From: Reyranella massiliensis 521
GTDB lineage: Bacteria; Pseudomonadota; Alphaproteobacteria; Reyranellales; Reyranellaceae
Length of the DNA stretch: 41,009 bases
Assembly: GCA_945860205.1 (NCBI GenBank)
Contig: CAMARK010000040.1
Location: 1-41,009 of the forward strand
Direction of reading: 5' to 3'
Within the stretch, counting starts at the first letter, position 1, and the number at the start of each line of letters is the position of its first letter. The notes below the pieces were generated by a model that did not search any database, was not told where the DNA came from, and was given only the letters and a program-made list of their open reading frames with translations. This document shows positions 33,784 to 41,009 of the stretch, piece after piece. The position numbers and the translations under genes are program-made.

Positions 33784-34692
33784 ATGTCCGAACCGCTTCC
33801 AGCGCTCTGCCTGATCGCCATGCCGGGGCGTCGCCGCCGCACTATCGAACTCAGCCAGGAGACCGAACGGCGCGGCTTTGCCGGCATCTACGTGCCGAGC
33901 CCGATGGGCAACATGTCGATGTGCGAGGCGCTGTCGTGGAAGACGGAATCGATTCCCTTCGGCACAGCCATCGCACCGATCTATCAGCGCACCATGGTCG
34001 ATTTCGCCCAGAGTGCAGCGATGATGCACGAGGTCTCGGGCGGACGGTTTCGCCTCGGCATCGGCATCGCGCATGGGCCTTCGCATGTGCGGATGGGCGT
34101 GACGCCGGGCAAGCCGTTGGCCGACACGCGCGCCTTCATCGAGAAATACCGCGCCCAGGACAGCTTTGGTCCGCTGCCGCCCGTCATCGTGGCGGCCTTG
34201 CGCAAGAAGATGGTGGCGCTGTCGGGCGAGTTGGCCGAGGGCGTGATCTTCGCCAACGCGTCCCTCTCGCACATGGCTGAATCTTTGGCTGCACTCCCTG
34301 CGGCAAAGCGCAACGACCCGGGCTTCTTCATCGGCAATATGATCCCGACCTGCATCAGCGACGACGTCGATGCCGCCCGGGCAGTGAACCGGCGCACGCT
34401 CACCAACTATGCCTTCCTGCCGAACTACCGGAACTACTGGAAGGAGGCCGGCTACGTCGAGGAAATGGACTCAATCGAGAAGGCGATAACCGAGGGACGC
34501 CGCGACGACGTGCCGAAATTTCTCACCGACAAATGGCTCGCCGACAACACGCTGTTCGGGCCGGCGGCCAAGGTGCGCGAGGGCGTCGCCGCCTGGCGCG
34601 CGGCGGGCGTCCACACGCCGATCCTGGTGCCGTCTTCGGCCGCCGGGAACCAGCTGAGGGCGATCGACGAGGTGTTTGCCGCCTTCGGCTGA
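33784..34692 (+). CDS. Luciferase-like (LLM) flavin-dependent oxidoreductase
   Basis: The 302-residue protein resembles bacterial luciferase-like monooxygenases of the F420- or FMN-dependent kind. Pointers are the ETERRGFAGIYVPSP segment, EVSGGRFRLGIGIAHGPSH (the GRF.LG-G hallmark) and the C-terminal PAAKVREGVAAWRAAGV. AAGGAAACG lies just before the ATG at 33784. It is divergent from the SDR gene with 154 bases between, so the two may be controlled together. The substrate and flavin type are unknown. Confidence 0.88.
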   Translation: MSEPLPALCLIAMPGRRRRTIELSQETERRGFAGIYVPSPMGNMSMCEALSWKTESIPFGTAIAPIYQRTMVDFAQSAAMMHEVSGGRFRLGIGIAHGPSHVRMGVTPGKPLADTRAFIEKYRAQDSFGPLPPVIVAALRKKMVALSGELAEGVIFANASLSHMAESLAALPAAKRNDPGFFIGNMIPTCISDDVDAARAVNRRTLTNYAFLPNYRNYWKEAGYVEEMDSIEKAITEGRRDDVPKFLTDKWLADNTLFGPAAKVREGVAAWRAAGVHTPILVPSSAAGNQLRAIDEVFAAFG

Positions 34693-34726
34693 GGAAACGA
34701 CCGCGGCTCGCCGACCGCCGCCGGGC

Positions 34727-35347
34727 TCAGCCGTAGAAGCGAACGCCGCCCACGGCGAGGTCGGCCGTGAAAGCGCGGCCGATGGCCACGATGCCCAGCC
34801 GGCGCAGCCGCGTCAGGTCGAGCGGTGCCTCGGTGCGATGGGCGGCGAAATCCGCGAAGGTAAGCCGCAGTCGGTGCCATTCCGGCCGCGCTGCGAAGCC
34901 CTGCCGGTACGACTGCCACGGCCGCTCGAGGTCGGTGGTGCGCAGATGCAGGCTGTAAGCCTGAGGCGCGCCAAGCACATCGATCTCAAGTCCCTGCCAG
35001 GCCCCGGCATCGAGAGTGCCGCCGCCGGCCGCATCGGGGTGGGCTAGATCGAGCGCCATCTGGACGAAGCCGCCATTGTTCTCCAGCCGCACGTCGCCGC
35101 GCATGACCAGGGCCGGCCGTCCCGCCACCTGCTCGCGGGCCAGCGTGCCCTGCGAGACGCCCCCCATCACCCGGTCGGTGACGAGCTGCCAGCGCGTGCC
35201 CAGCGCCGAGAGGCCGGAGGGATCGGAGAGATCGTCGATGATGGGGGAGGGCACAACCAGGGTCTTGCTCCACGCGGCGGGGAGGGGCGGCACGAGCGCC
35301 GCCGGGCATGACAGGGGTACGAGCAGGACGGCGCGGCGGAGGATCAT
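34727..35347 (-). CDS. CIA30-domain secreted protein
   Basis: The 206-residue protein starts with a signal peptide (MILRRAVLLVPLSCPAALVP). The mature part matches the CIA30 galactose-binding-like fold: WQLVTDRVMGGVSQG, LVMRGDVRLENNGGFVQM and WQSYRQGFAARPEWHRLRL. CIA30 in mitochondria helps assemble complex I; bacterial relatives are mostly uncharacterised. The cleavage site puts it outside the cytoplasm, which differs from the mitochondrial role. It follows the 98-aa secreted protein gene by 7 bases. Confidence 0.8.
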   Translation of the reverse strand: MILRRAVLLVPLSCPAALVPPLPAAWSKTLVVPSPIIDDLSDPSGLSALGTRWQLVTDRVMGGVSQGTLAREQVAGRPALVMRGDVRLENNGGFVQMALDLAHPDAAGGGTLDAGAWQGLEIDVLGAPQAYSLHLRTTDLERPWQSYRQGFAARPEWHRLRLTFADFAAHRTEAPLDLTRLRRLGIVAIGRAFTADLAVGGVRFYG

Positions 35348-35354
35348 GCGTCGC

Positions 35355-35651
35355 TCACGGCGCCGGCGCCGGCACCGTGTAGCCGTTGCGCCGCAGCAGG
35401 TCTTCCAGAGTGCGCATGCCGGCGTCGGTGCGGCCCGCCGCGCAATCGGTGACGGCGGACTTGCTCGGCATGTCCATGCTGCCGCCGCCTTCGCCCTTGC
35501 TGCCGCTGTAGAGGTCCCGGAATTCGACGAGCTGCGTGCAGCGTGCCCGCGAGGAAGCGGCGGGGTCGGCGGCGGGCTGGCCCTGCGCGAAGGCACCGCC
35601 GGTGCCCGGCGACAGCAGGAAAAGGCAGAGGAGGAGGCGCGGTCGCGGCAT
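35355..35651 (-). CDS. Small secreted hypothetical protein, 98 aa
   Basis: The protein has a signal peptide (MPRPRLLLCLFLLSPGTGG, cleavage near AFAQ) and then about 75 residues. Two cysteines (RARCTQLVE and VTDCAAGRTDAG) suggest one disulfide. The C-terminus MRTLEDLLRRNGYTVPAP is helical. No family is recognised. It is upstream of the CIA30 gene and probably in the same transcript. Confidence 0.65.
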   Translation of the reverse strand: MPRPRLLLCLFLLSPGTGGAFAQGQPAADPAASSRARCTQLVEFRDLYSGSKGEGGGSMDMPSKSAVTDCAAGRTDAGMRTLEDLLRRNGYTVPAPAP

Positions 35652-35748
35652 GGTCTGCTCCGGGATGCTATTCCCGGAGATACGGCGGAACGCCGGCCCC
35701 GGATCTGCTGCCCTCCCCGCCTTGGCGCCCCCGGCTCTTGCGCCGTCG

Positions 35749-36078
35749 CTATTTTTTCTTGCCGCCTTTGGGCAGGGCAGGAGCCTTTAGGGAAGTCGCC
35801 AGCGCCGCCACGCCGTCGCCGAGGGCGGCGCGATGCGACTCGTCGAGGAAATCGTGCCCTGCCAGCCCTTGCCCGATCTCCTTCAGGATGTCGGCCAGCA
35901 GGTAATAGTGCAGGTGGACGGCGATCTCGCGCCGTTCGGCGCCGGCGCGCACCATGCGCAGCAGCACCTCGTCGGGCTCCACCTTCACGTCGAACGACGA
36001 CTCCCGCCCGAACGATCCCATGTAGGTCTTGTCGGGGAAATCGACCGAGACTTCGGCCTTGTCGGAAATGGACTTCAT
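35749..36078 (-). CDS. Hypothetical cytoplasmic protein, 109 aa
   Basis: The start at 36078 gives MKSISDKAEVSVDFPDKTYM; the longer frame extends into non-coding DNA. The protein has an N-terminal beta-rich part and a helical middle (EIAVHLHYYLLADILKEIGQ). It ends in a lysine-rich tail (PKGGKKK). No signal or membrane segment is seen. The family is not recognised. It is divergent from the lipoprotein gene. Confidence 0.65.
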   Translation of the reverse strand: MKSISDKAEVSVDFPDKTYMGSFGRESSFDVKVEPDEVLLRMVRAGAERREIAVHLHYYLLADILKEIGQGLAGHDFLDESHRAALGDGVAALATSLKAPALPKGGKKK

Positions 36079-36235
36079 GGCTGGCGGCTCTCCCTCATCT
36101 GGATGCGGCAGCCTAGTCGATCCCGGGCAGCCGCCCTTGATGCAGCGCAAGGGCGGCCGGGCCGGGCCACAAAGCGGACACAGCCCCACGTTAGGCCTTT
36201 CCGCCTGATTCTCCGGGCAGGAAGGAAAGCCGCGC

Positions 36236-36754
36236 ATGAAGCCTTCTCCATTGTTCACGGCGCTGATCCTGGGCGCGATCCTGGCTCTCGCCGGCTGCGC
36301 CCAGCTCGGCTTCCAGGACTCCGCCCTGTCCAAGCCGATCACGCAGGCGGATGTCGAGTGGTCGCGCAAGACCGGCGCCAACACCGTGGCCGGCAACGCG
36401 TCCCAGAAGTCCGGCGACACGACACACACCTGCGCCGGACAATCGGCAAACCTGATCCCCGACACTGCCTATGCGCGGGCACGGCTGGCGGCGATCTTCG
36501 GCAACGACAGCCGCGGCACGCGTGCCGCCAGCCTCGGGCCGGTGAAATTCGAGCGCGACGATCCGCTCTATGTCTCGACCTTGCGCACGACGCGCTGCGA
36601 TGCCTCCGGCAGCTTCTCCTTCGCGCGCGTGCCCGATGGCATCTGGTACGCGACCACCAGCGTCAAGTGGGGTCCTGCCCAGGCCGAAGGCGGCTCAATG
36701 ATGAAGCGGGTCGATGTGCGAGGCGGAAAGCTGGTGAAGGTCACGCTCCCCTGA
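36236..36754 (+). CDS. Lipoprotein, hypothetical
   Basis: The 172-residue protein has a lipobox (LALAGC, cysteine 21), so it should be lipid-anchored. The mature part has a Ser/Thr/Lys/Asn-rich start, a pair of cysteines (HTCAGQS and TTRCDASG) and a C-terminal strand pattern (VRGGKLVKVTLP). The FARVPDGIWYATTSVKW segment resembles carboxypeptidase-like or transthyretin-like folds, but that is a weak impression. AGGAAGG precedes the start. A short stretch similar to its C-terminus recurs at 37740-37775. Confidence 0.7.
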   Translation: MKPSPLFTALILGAILALAGCAQLGFQDSALSKPITQADVEWSRKTGANTVAGNASQKSGDTTHTCAGQSANLIPDTAYARARLAAIFGNDSRGTRAASLGPVKFERDDPLYVSTLRTTRCDASGSFSFARVPDGIWYATTSVKWGPAQAEGGSMMKRVDVRGGKLVKVTLP

Positions 36755-36823
36755 GGGCGCTGAAACGCCTAGACTGTCCTCAAAGAGCCGTCGCACCGAC
36801 GGCGCCCGAACGAGGACACGACA

Positions 36824-37705
36824 ATGAGCAGCGCAACCGATTACGTCCCGCCAAAAGTCTGGGCCTGGAACAAGGCGAACGGCGGGCGCTTCGCCAACAT
36901 CAACCGTCCGATCGCCGGCCCCACCAGCGAGAAGGAACTGCCGGTCGGCCGTCACCCGATGCAGCTCTATTCGCTGGGCACGCCGAACGGCCAGAAGGTC
37001 ACCATCATGCTGGAGGAGTTGCTGGCGGCGGGCCACGCCGGCGCCGAGTACGATGCCTGGCTGATCAGGATCGGCGAAGGCGAGCAATTCGGCAGCGGCT
37101 TCGTTTCGGTCAATCCCAATTCGAAGATCCCGGCCCTGCTGGACTGCAGCGGCGCCAAGCCCATCCGCCTCTTCGAATCGGGCGCCATGCTGCTCTACCT
37201 CGCCGAAAAATTCGGCGCGTTTCTGCCCAAGGACACAGCGATGCGCGCGGAATGCCTCAGCTGGCTGTTCTGGCAGATGGGCAGCGCCCCCTACCTGGGC
37301 GGCGGCTTCGGTCACTTCTATGCCTACGCGCCCACCAAGATCGAATACGCCATCGACCGCTTCGCGATGGAGACCAAGCGCCAGCTCGATGTCCTCGACC
37401 GGCGCCTGGCCGAGACGCCGTATCTCGCGGGCAACGACTACACCATCGCCGACATCGCGGTCTGGCCCTGGTACGGTGGTCTCGCCAAGGGATTGCTTTA
37501 CGGCGCCGGTGAGTTCCTGTCGGTGCAGGATTACAAGCACGTCCAGCGCTGGGCCGACGTCATCGGCGCCCGCCCGGCGGTCAAGCGCGGGCGCATCGTC
37601 AACCGGCTCCAGGGCGATCCCAAGAGCCAGCTGCGTGAACGCCACGACGCCAGCGACTTCGACCTCAGGACCGAGGACAGGCTGGCGGCCGCCGCCTCAG
37701 GGTAG
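36824..37705 (+). CDS. yghU: YghU-type glutathione transferase / disulfide-bond oxidoreductase
   Basis: The 293-residue protein has the long N-terminal extension, the motif LYSLGTPNGQKVTIMLEEL (active-site Thr/Asn), VNPNSKIPAL and FESGAMLLYLAEKFG, all typical of YghU/YfcG-like glutathione transferases. The C-terminal helical domain includes YTIADIAVWPWYGG. These enzymes reduce disulfides or peroxides with glutathione rather than conjugating. Length agrees with E. coli YghU. It is a single gene with its own spacing of 69 bases after the lipoprotein gene. Confidence 0.88.
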   Translation: MSSATDYVPPKVWAWNKANGGRFANINRPIAGPTSEKELPVGRHPMQLYSLGTPNGQKVTIMLEELLAAGHAGAEYDAWLIRIGEGEQFGSGFVSVNPNSKIPALLDCSGAKPIRLFESGAMLLYLAEKFGAFLPKDTAMRAECLSWLFWQMGSAPYLGGGFGHFYAYAPTKIEYAIDRFAMETKRQLDVLDRRLAETPYLAGNDYTIADIAVWPWYGGLAKGLLYGAGEFLSVQDYKHVQRWADVIGARPAVKRGRIVNRLQGDPKSQLRERHDASDFDLRTEDRLAAAASG

Positions 37706-37739
37706 AACGGCGTCAGCCTCGATCCCGCGCTCGCCTCGA

Positions 37740-37775
37740 CGCAGCGGCCGGCTGGTGAAGATCACGCTTCCGTGA
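37740..37775 (+). pseudogene. Possible fossil of a lipoprotein gene 3' end
   Basis: One frame reads SGRLVKITLP and then stop, close to the GGKLVKVTLP-stop end of the lipoprotein ending at 36754. Only about 30 bases match and no upstream part is visible, so it may be chance. It lies 35 bases after the YghU gene, next to other gene debris. Confidence 0.3.
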
Positions 37776-37887
37776 ACGGACGCCCTGCGAACGCCCCCTA
37801 CGAAGGATGAAGCGCCGATACGCAGGGTGAATGGAATCGCGCCGGACCTTGGCTAATCTGCCGCCATCATCACAAGGAGACCGGTCG

Positions 37888-38110
37888 AAGAGCACGATCA
37901 AGACCACGGACGGGACAGAGATCTTCTACAAGGACTGGGCAGCGGGCAGCCCATCGTGGGTCATCACGGCTGGCCGCTCAGCGCCGACGACTGGGACCAC
38001 CAGATGCTGTTCTTCCTCGCCGAGGGCGATCGCGTCATCGCCTACGACCGGCGCGGCCACGGCCGCTCCTCGCAGACCGCCACCCGCAACGAGATGGACA
38101 CCTACGAGGG
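37888..38110 (+). pseudogene. Alpha/beta-hydrolase pseudogene (chloroperoxidase-like)
   Basis: The reading [16 protein letters not shown], then in the next frame [17 protein letters not shown] and [16 protein letters not shown], is the N-terminal third of a chloroperoxidase/arylesterase-like hydrolase. Three lesions are visible. The expected start codon is AAG (37888-37890), seven bases after AAGGAGA. About one base is missing after 37938. The homology stops near 38110, before the nucleophile serine. The rest of the gene (about 200 codons) is absent. It cannot make an active enzyme. Confidence 0.85.
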
Positions 38111-38150
38111 GGAGGTGGTGTGTGGTGTTGATGACGGCGGCGCTGCCCTG

Positions 38151-38177
38151 ACCGGTTCACGACTACCGGTTCACGAC
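38151..38177. repeat. 13-bp direct repeat next to the pseudogene break
   Basis: ACCGGTTCACGAC occurs at 38151-38163 and 38165-38177, one base apart. It lies about 40 bases after the hydrolase homology ends and touches the stop of the 107-aa gene. It could mark a recombination junction or a slippage event. Confidence 0.8.
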
Positions 38178-38494
38178 GGTTTGCGGTCACGCGCCGCCAG
38201 GACATGGACCAGCTTCGCCAGCCTCTGGCGCAGGCTGGGGATCTCGGCGATCGGCAGCGACACGCCCGCCGGATCGTCCACTGAGCGGATGCGGGTCAAC
38301 AGGTCGGTGGAATGGTCGTGCACCTCCCTGAATACCTCCCGGATCACGGGACTCGCGTGCTCGGGATGGAAGGAGGCGTCCCACTCCAGGGCGTTCAGCA
38401 ACTCCTGCCGGATCGCGTAGTCGTGCGGATGACCGTGGGCGCGCAGGCATGCCTGGTCCAGCGCCTCGGCCTTCCTGTGAAGTCTGCTGAGCAT
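38171..38494 (-). CDS. Hypothetical helical protein, 107 aa
   Basis: The protein is not recognised. It has a natural composition and is predicted to be mainly helical ([40 protein letters not shown] and [18 protein letters not shown]). It is rich in His. No signal or membrane segment is visible, so it is probably cytoplasmic. GAGGGG precedes the ATG on the minus strand. Since both flanks hold broken genes, it may be a recently arrived or isolated gene. Confidence 0.55.
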   Translation of the reverse strand: MLSRLHRKAEALDQACLRAHGHPHDYAIRQELLNALEWDASFHPEHASPVIREVFREVHDHSTDLLTRIRSVDDPAGVSLPIAEIPSLRQRLAKLVHVLAARDRKPS

Positions 38495-38628
38495 GGGCCC
38501 CCTCGACGCGATGCGGCAACGCCGTGTTGCGCGTAGTCACGGCACTCCTGGAGCCAGCCTGCCGCGCGACTCCATCTTCTCACGGTTTCATCCCGGGACG
38601 CCACCGCCCCCTCACGGCAGGCCACCCT

Positions 38629-38709
38629 TCAGCGCAATACCGCCTCCGCCTCGATCTCGACCTTGGCGTTGGGGTCGATCAGCGCCTAGACTTGGACCAG
38701 CGACATCGC
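38629..38709 (-). pseudogene. Broken duplicate of the ridA-like 3' end
   Basis: On the minus strand this reads AMSLVQV, stop (TAG), ALIDPNAKVEIEAEAVLR, stop. The neighbouring intact gene reads AMTLVQVSALIDPNAKVEIE and so on to its stop at 38816. Nearly every base between matches, and a TCG-to-TAG change puts a stop in the copy. Only the last 27 or so codons are present. Confidence 0.85.
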
Positions 38710-38710
38710 A

Positions 38711-38729
38711 GGCCGAGCTCTGCTCGGCC
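38711..38729. repeat. Short 8-bp hairpin
   Basis: GGCCGAGC and GCTCGGCC pair around TCT, between the ridA fragment and the intact gene. No T-run follows on either strand, so I do not call a terminator. Confidence 0.6.
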
Positions 38730-38815
38730 GATGAGCGACAAGCCGCGGCTTGGTGACAAGCCGCCATGCGCAGCAATGTCCGAGAGCGCCGCGAGATCCC
38801 TCGGCCCGCGCCTCC

Positions 38816-39235
38816 TCACGGCAAGACCGCGTCTGCCTCGATCTCGACCTTGGCGTTGGGATCGATCAGCGCCGAGACCTGGACCAGCGTCATCGCCGGG
38901 AAGTGTTTTCCGAGCGTGACGCCCCAGGCGGCGCCGATGGCGGCACCCGCGGCGTTGAACTCGGCGATGTCGGTCACGTAGGCACGCAGCGCCACCAGGT
39001 GCGAAGGCTCGCCGCCCGCCGCCTTCAGCACGGCCACGACGTTCGAGAGCGCCACGCGCCACTGCGCGCCGGCGTCCGTGCTGCCCGCGATATGGCTCTC
39101 ACCCGGCGCCCGGCCGATCTGGCCCGCGATGCGCACGCTCCTGGTGCCGGTGGCGACGACGGCGTGCGAGAAGCCACGTGGCCGCGGCCAGCCCTCGGGC
39201 AGGATCGGCGTGTAGGCGATGTCGGATGCGGGCAT
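38816..39235 (-). CDS. RidA/YjgF-family protein
   Basis: The 139-residue protein has the Rid pattern, with SNVVAVLKAAGG, VALRAYVTDIAEF and the C-terminal AKVEIEADAV. RidA proteins remove reactive enamine/imine intermediates or have other hydrolytic roles. The start at 39235 gives MPASDIAYTPILP and has GGAGGAGA upstream; the longer frame overlaps the divergent GFA gene region. A broken copy of its 3' end lies 106 bases beyond its stop. The catalytic arginine of true RidA was not clearly placed, so it may be another Rid subgroup. Confidence 0.85.
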   Translation of the reverse strand: MPASDIAYTPILPEGWPRPRGFSHAVVATGTRSVRIAGQIGRAPGESHIAGSTDAGAQWRVALSNVVAVLKAAGGEPSHLVALRAYVTDIAEFNAAGAAIGAAWGVTLGKHFPAMTLVQVSALIDPNAKVEIEADAVLP

Positions 39236-39346
39236 GTCCAGGGTCTCCTCCAATTGGCGCTGGCCGCCATTGTAGGGGGTCGTGATAGCCTCTGACACCC
39301 TGAGCCTCGGAGGAATCAAGTGGAGGCTCAATCACGGGAGAATCAT

Positions 39347-39769
39347 ATGCAGACGAGAACCGGCGGATGTCTGTGCGGGGCGGTGCGCTACGAAAGCGGT
39401 GGCGAGCCGCAGTTTTCGCTGCAATGCCACTGTCGCGACTGCCAACGGGCGAGTGGCGCGCCGCACGTGGCCGCAGTGCGTATGTCGTCGGAGGCATTCC
39501 GCATCGTCCGCGGTACACCCAAACGCTATGTCGCGAGCGCCGACTCCGGCAACGACGTCACGCGCGTCTTCTGCGGCGATTGCGGCACGCCGCTCTACGT
39601 GCAGGTGTCGACCCGGCTCGATATCGTCGGCGTCCGCGTTTGCACGTTCGATGATCCGGCCTGGTTCCAGCCCGAGGCCAACATCTTCTTCAAGAGCGCG
39701 CAGCCGTGGGACCACAGGGACCCTGATGTGCCGGCGTTTGAGACCTATCCGGGTGGAAAGTCCTATTGA
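39347..39769 (+). CDS. GFA-family (glutathione-dependent formaldehyde-activating-like) protein
   Basis: The 140-residue protein has the zinc-binding cysteines of the CENP-V/GFA family: CLCG near the start (GGCLCGAVRYES), CHCRDCQRASG and CGDCGTPLY. GFA was described as forming S-hydroxymethylglutathione, though many relatives have other roles. GGGAG lies six bases before the ATG at 39347. It is divergent from the ridA-like gene. The C-terminus ends with a short Gly/Lys tail. Confidence 0.9.
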   Translation: MQTRTGGCLCGAVRYESGGEPQFSLQCHCRDCQRASGAPHVAAVRMSSEAFRIVRGTPKRYVASADSGNDVTRVFCGDCGTPLYVQVSTRLDIVGVRVCTFDDPAWFQPEANIFFKSAQPWDHRDPDVPAFETYPGGKSY

Positions 39770-39833
39770 ACCGCGTCCGCGAAGACGACTGTCACCGCGT
39801 ACAGGCTGAGGCACGTTCATACCTCTCCCTAGG

Positions 39834-40889
39834 TCATTGGATCGAGCGCCTCAGCCGCCCCGGCGCGAAAGGTGTCAGGTCGACGTGGGCCGCGGCGCCG
39901 TCGAGGATCAGTCCGGCCATCGCTTCGCCGGTCGCCGGCGCGTTCAGCATGCCCCAGACGCTGTGGCCGGTCGCGACATAGACGCCGTCGACCCCCTGCA
40001 CGGCGCCGATCAGCGGTAACCCATCCTCGGTCACCGGCCTAAAACACGCCTGCCGCGCCACGATCGGTGCCTCGGCCAGCGCCGGCGCGAGACTCCGGCA
40101 CAACGCCTCCAGCCGCGCATAGGCGCCGGCGTCGGCCGCCACGTCGGCGGGATCGCGCGGCAGCGCCGCGGTGCTCGAGATCGCGCAGGCCCAGACCGTG
40201 CCGTCGGCGCGCGGAAAGATTTCGGGCGTCAGCACCTCGCCGCCCGCTTCCTGGTATTCGAGGAACAAGGCCTCGGCTGGAATGGCGTCGCCGGTCTTGA
40301 ACACGAGGCTATGGCCTTTGAGGCCGAAGACCTGGGGCAGTCCGTCGAAGTTCGACCACGGCCCCATCGCGATCACCACCGCGTCGCCCGGAACGATCTC
40401 GCCGCCTTCGAGCGTCACGCCACCTTCCGCCAGCCCCACGACCGTCCCGCGCTTCACCTCGGCGCCCGACGCGCGCATCAATCCCGTGGTGAAGGCGTGC
40501 GGCTCGACCAGCGCGGTCGTCTCCGGCCCGCCGATCTGCCCCGTGATCGCGACGTTGTCGCCCAGCCACGGCAGCCGTGCGGGGCGGCCGGCGCTCCGTC
40601 CCTCGGCCGCCTGACCGGCATAGGTCGCGAGGCGCCTAAAACCCCAGGGATTGCCGAGCGTCTCGGCCAACTCGGCGTGCAGCGCAAAACTCCGCCGCGC
40701 GAGGCGGTCGAGCGGCGTGCCGCGGCACCAGTCGAGCGCCAGGAATCCGCCGGACTTGCCCGAGGCGGCGCCCGCGACCTCGTGGCGTTCGATCACGACC
40801 GGCCGCGCGCCCTTCAGGCTGAGGAAGTAGGCGATGGCGGCGCCGATCACGCCGCCGCCGCAGATGATGATTCGTCGCTCCTGGCTCAT
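39834..40889 (-). CDS. FAD-dependent oxidoreductase (DAO family)
   Basis: The 351-residue protein begins with a dinucleotide-binding motif (IIICGGGVIGAAIAYFL). A matching C-terminal FAD contact lies in GLPLIGAVQGVDGVYVATGH. The order and length match D-amino acid oxidase/glycine oxidase-like enzymes. The substrate is probably an amine or amino acid. AGAGG precedes the ATG. It ends 64 bases from the convergent GFA gene. The upstream region is A/T-rich (TTTATTACG and TATTTTTG), possibly holding a promoter. Confidence 0.88.
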   Translation of the reverse strand: MSQERRIIICGGGVIGAAIAYFLSLKGARPVVIERHEVAGAASGKSGGFLALDWCRGTPLDRLARRSFALHAELAETLGNPWGFRRLATYAGQAAEGRSAGRPARLPWLGDNVAITGQIGGPETTALVEPHAFTTGLMRASGAEVKRGTVVGLAEGGVTLEGGEIVPGDAVVIAMGPWSNFDGLPQVFGLKGHSLVFKTGDAIPAEALFLEYQEAGGEVLTPEIFPRADGTVWACAISSTAALPRDPADVAADAGAYARLEALCRSLAPALAEAPIVARQACFRPVTEDGLPLIGAVQGVDGVYVATGHSVWGMLNAPATGEAMAGLILDGAAAHVDLTPFAPGRLRRSIQ

Positions 40890-40955
40890 CCTCTATTTAT
40901 TACGCGTCACGTATTTTTGGGCTCTTCCGGGAATCGAGTGGGTGATTTTGGGGGA

Positions 40956-41009
40956 TCATAGGGCGGGCAGCATGCAGGTGAGGACCTTGAGACGGAGATA
41001 TTCTTCGTT
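40956..41009 (-). CDS. 3' end of a gene running off the window
   Basis: The last 54 bases read on the minus strand as 17 codons and a stop: NEEYLRLKVLTCMLPAL. The frame is open to the edge and the composition looks protein-like. It would be upstream of and in line with the DAO gene. Nothing can be said of its function. Confidence 0.4.
   Translation of the reverse strand, partial: NEEYLRLKVLTCMLPAL

Overview
The window is high-GC bacterial chromosome, dense in genes on both strands. Its content suggests an alphaproteobacterium, perhaps Reyranella-like or Bradyrhizobium-like. The pointers are many ABC uptake genes, SDR and TauD enzymes, a family III CoA-transferase, a CsbD protein, and a site matching the alphaproteobacterial general-stress (EcfG) promoter. 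The genus is an inference from gene content; there is no rRNA or other marker gene in the window.

Layout. (1) 1-3.6 kb is accessory DNA: a phage terminase large subunit with no other recognisable phage gene, a long perfect hairpin of REP type, small unknown genes, and a Xre/RES toxin-antitoxin pair with its own promoter. (2) 3.8-10.5 kb is metabolic: a class IV (branched-chain) aminotransferase divergent from an EamA exporter, a secreted YXWGXW/Asp-rich repeat protein, then a tight operon of a DapA-family aldolase, a UxaA-family dehydratase, a GNAT acetyltransferase and an amidase. (3) 10.6-15.7 kb is a four-gene unit: a membrane class III nucleotide cyclase with a periplasmic sensor region, a small methyltransferase, a substrate-binding/permease fusion, and a second permease. 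No ATPase is encoded beside them. (4) 15.7-19.6 kb holds OsmC, a cysteine-dioxygenase-like cupin and an SDR on the minus strand, then a TauD-type dioxygenase and a Tim44-like membrane protein on the plus strand. (5) 19.9-26.7 kb is a complete peptide/nickel-type ABC operon ending in a CoA-transferase. It has a good promoter whose -10 lies within an inverted repeat. (6) 26.8-33.6 kb carries AsmA, Cu/Zn superoxide dismutase, an orphan TonB-like protein, a group of very small genes behind an EcfG-type promoter, CsbD, a class II glutamine amidotransferase and an SDR. (7) 33.8-41 kb carries a luciferase-like monooxygenase, a CIA30-domain protein, small secreted proteins, a YghU-type glutathione transferase, RidA, GFA and an FAD oxidoreductase. 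Between 37.7 and 38.8 kb lies a stretch of gene debris.

The most unusual parts are the cyclase/methyltransferase/ABC-fusion unit without an ATPase, the small-protein cluster under a probable general-stress promoter, the operator-like palindrome on the peptide operon promoter, and the decaying segment at 37.7-38.8 kb. That segment has an alpha/beta-hydrolase with a lost start codon, a one-base frameshift and a truncation, plus a broken copy of the ridA 3' end. I found no CRISPR array, tRNA, rRNA or intact insertion sequence.
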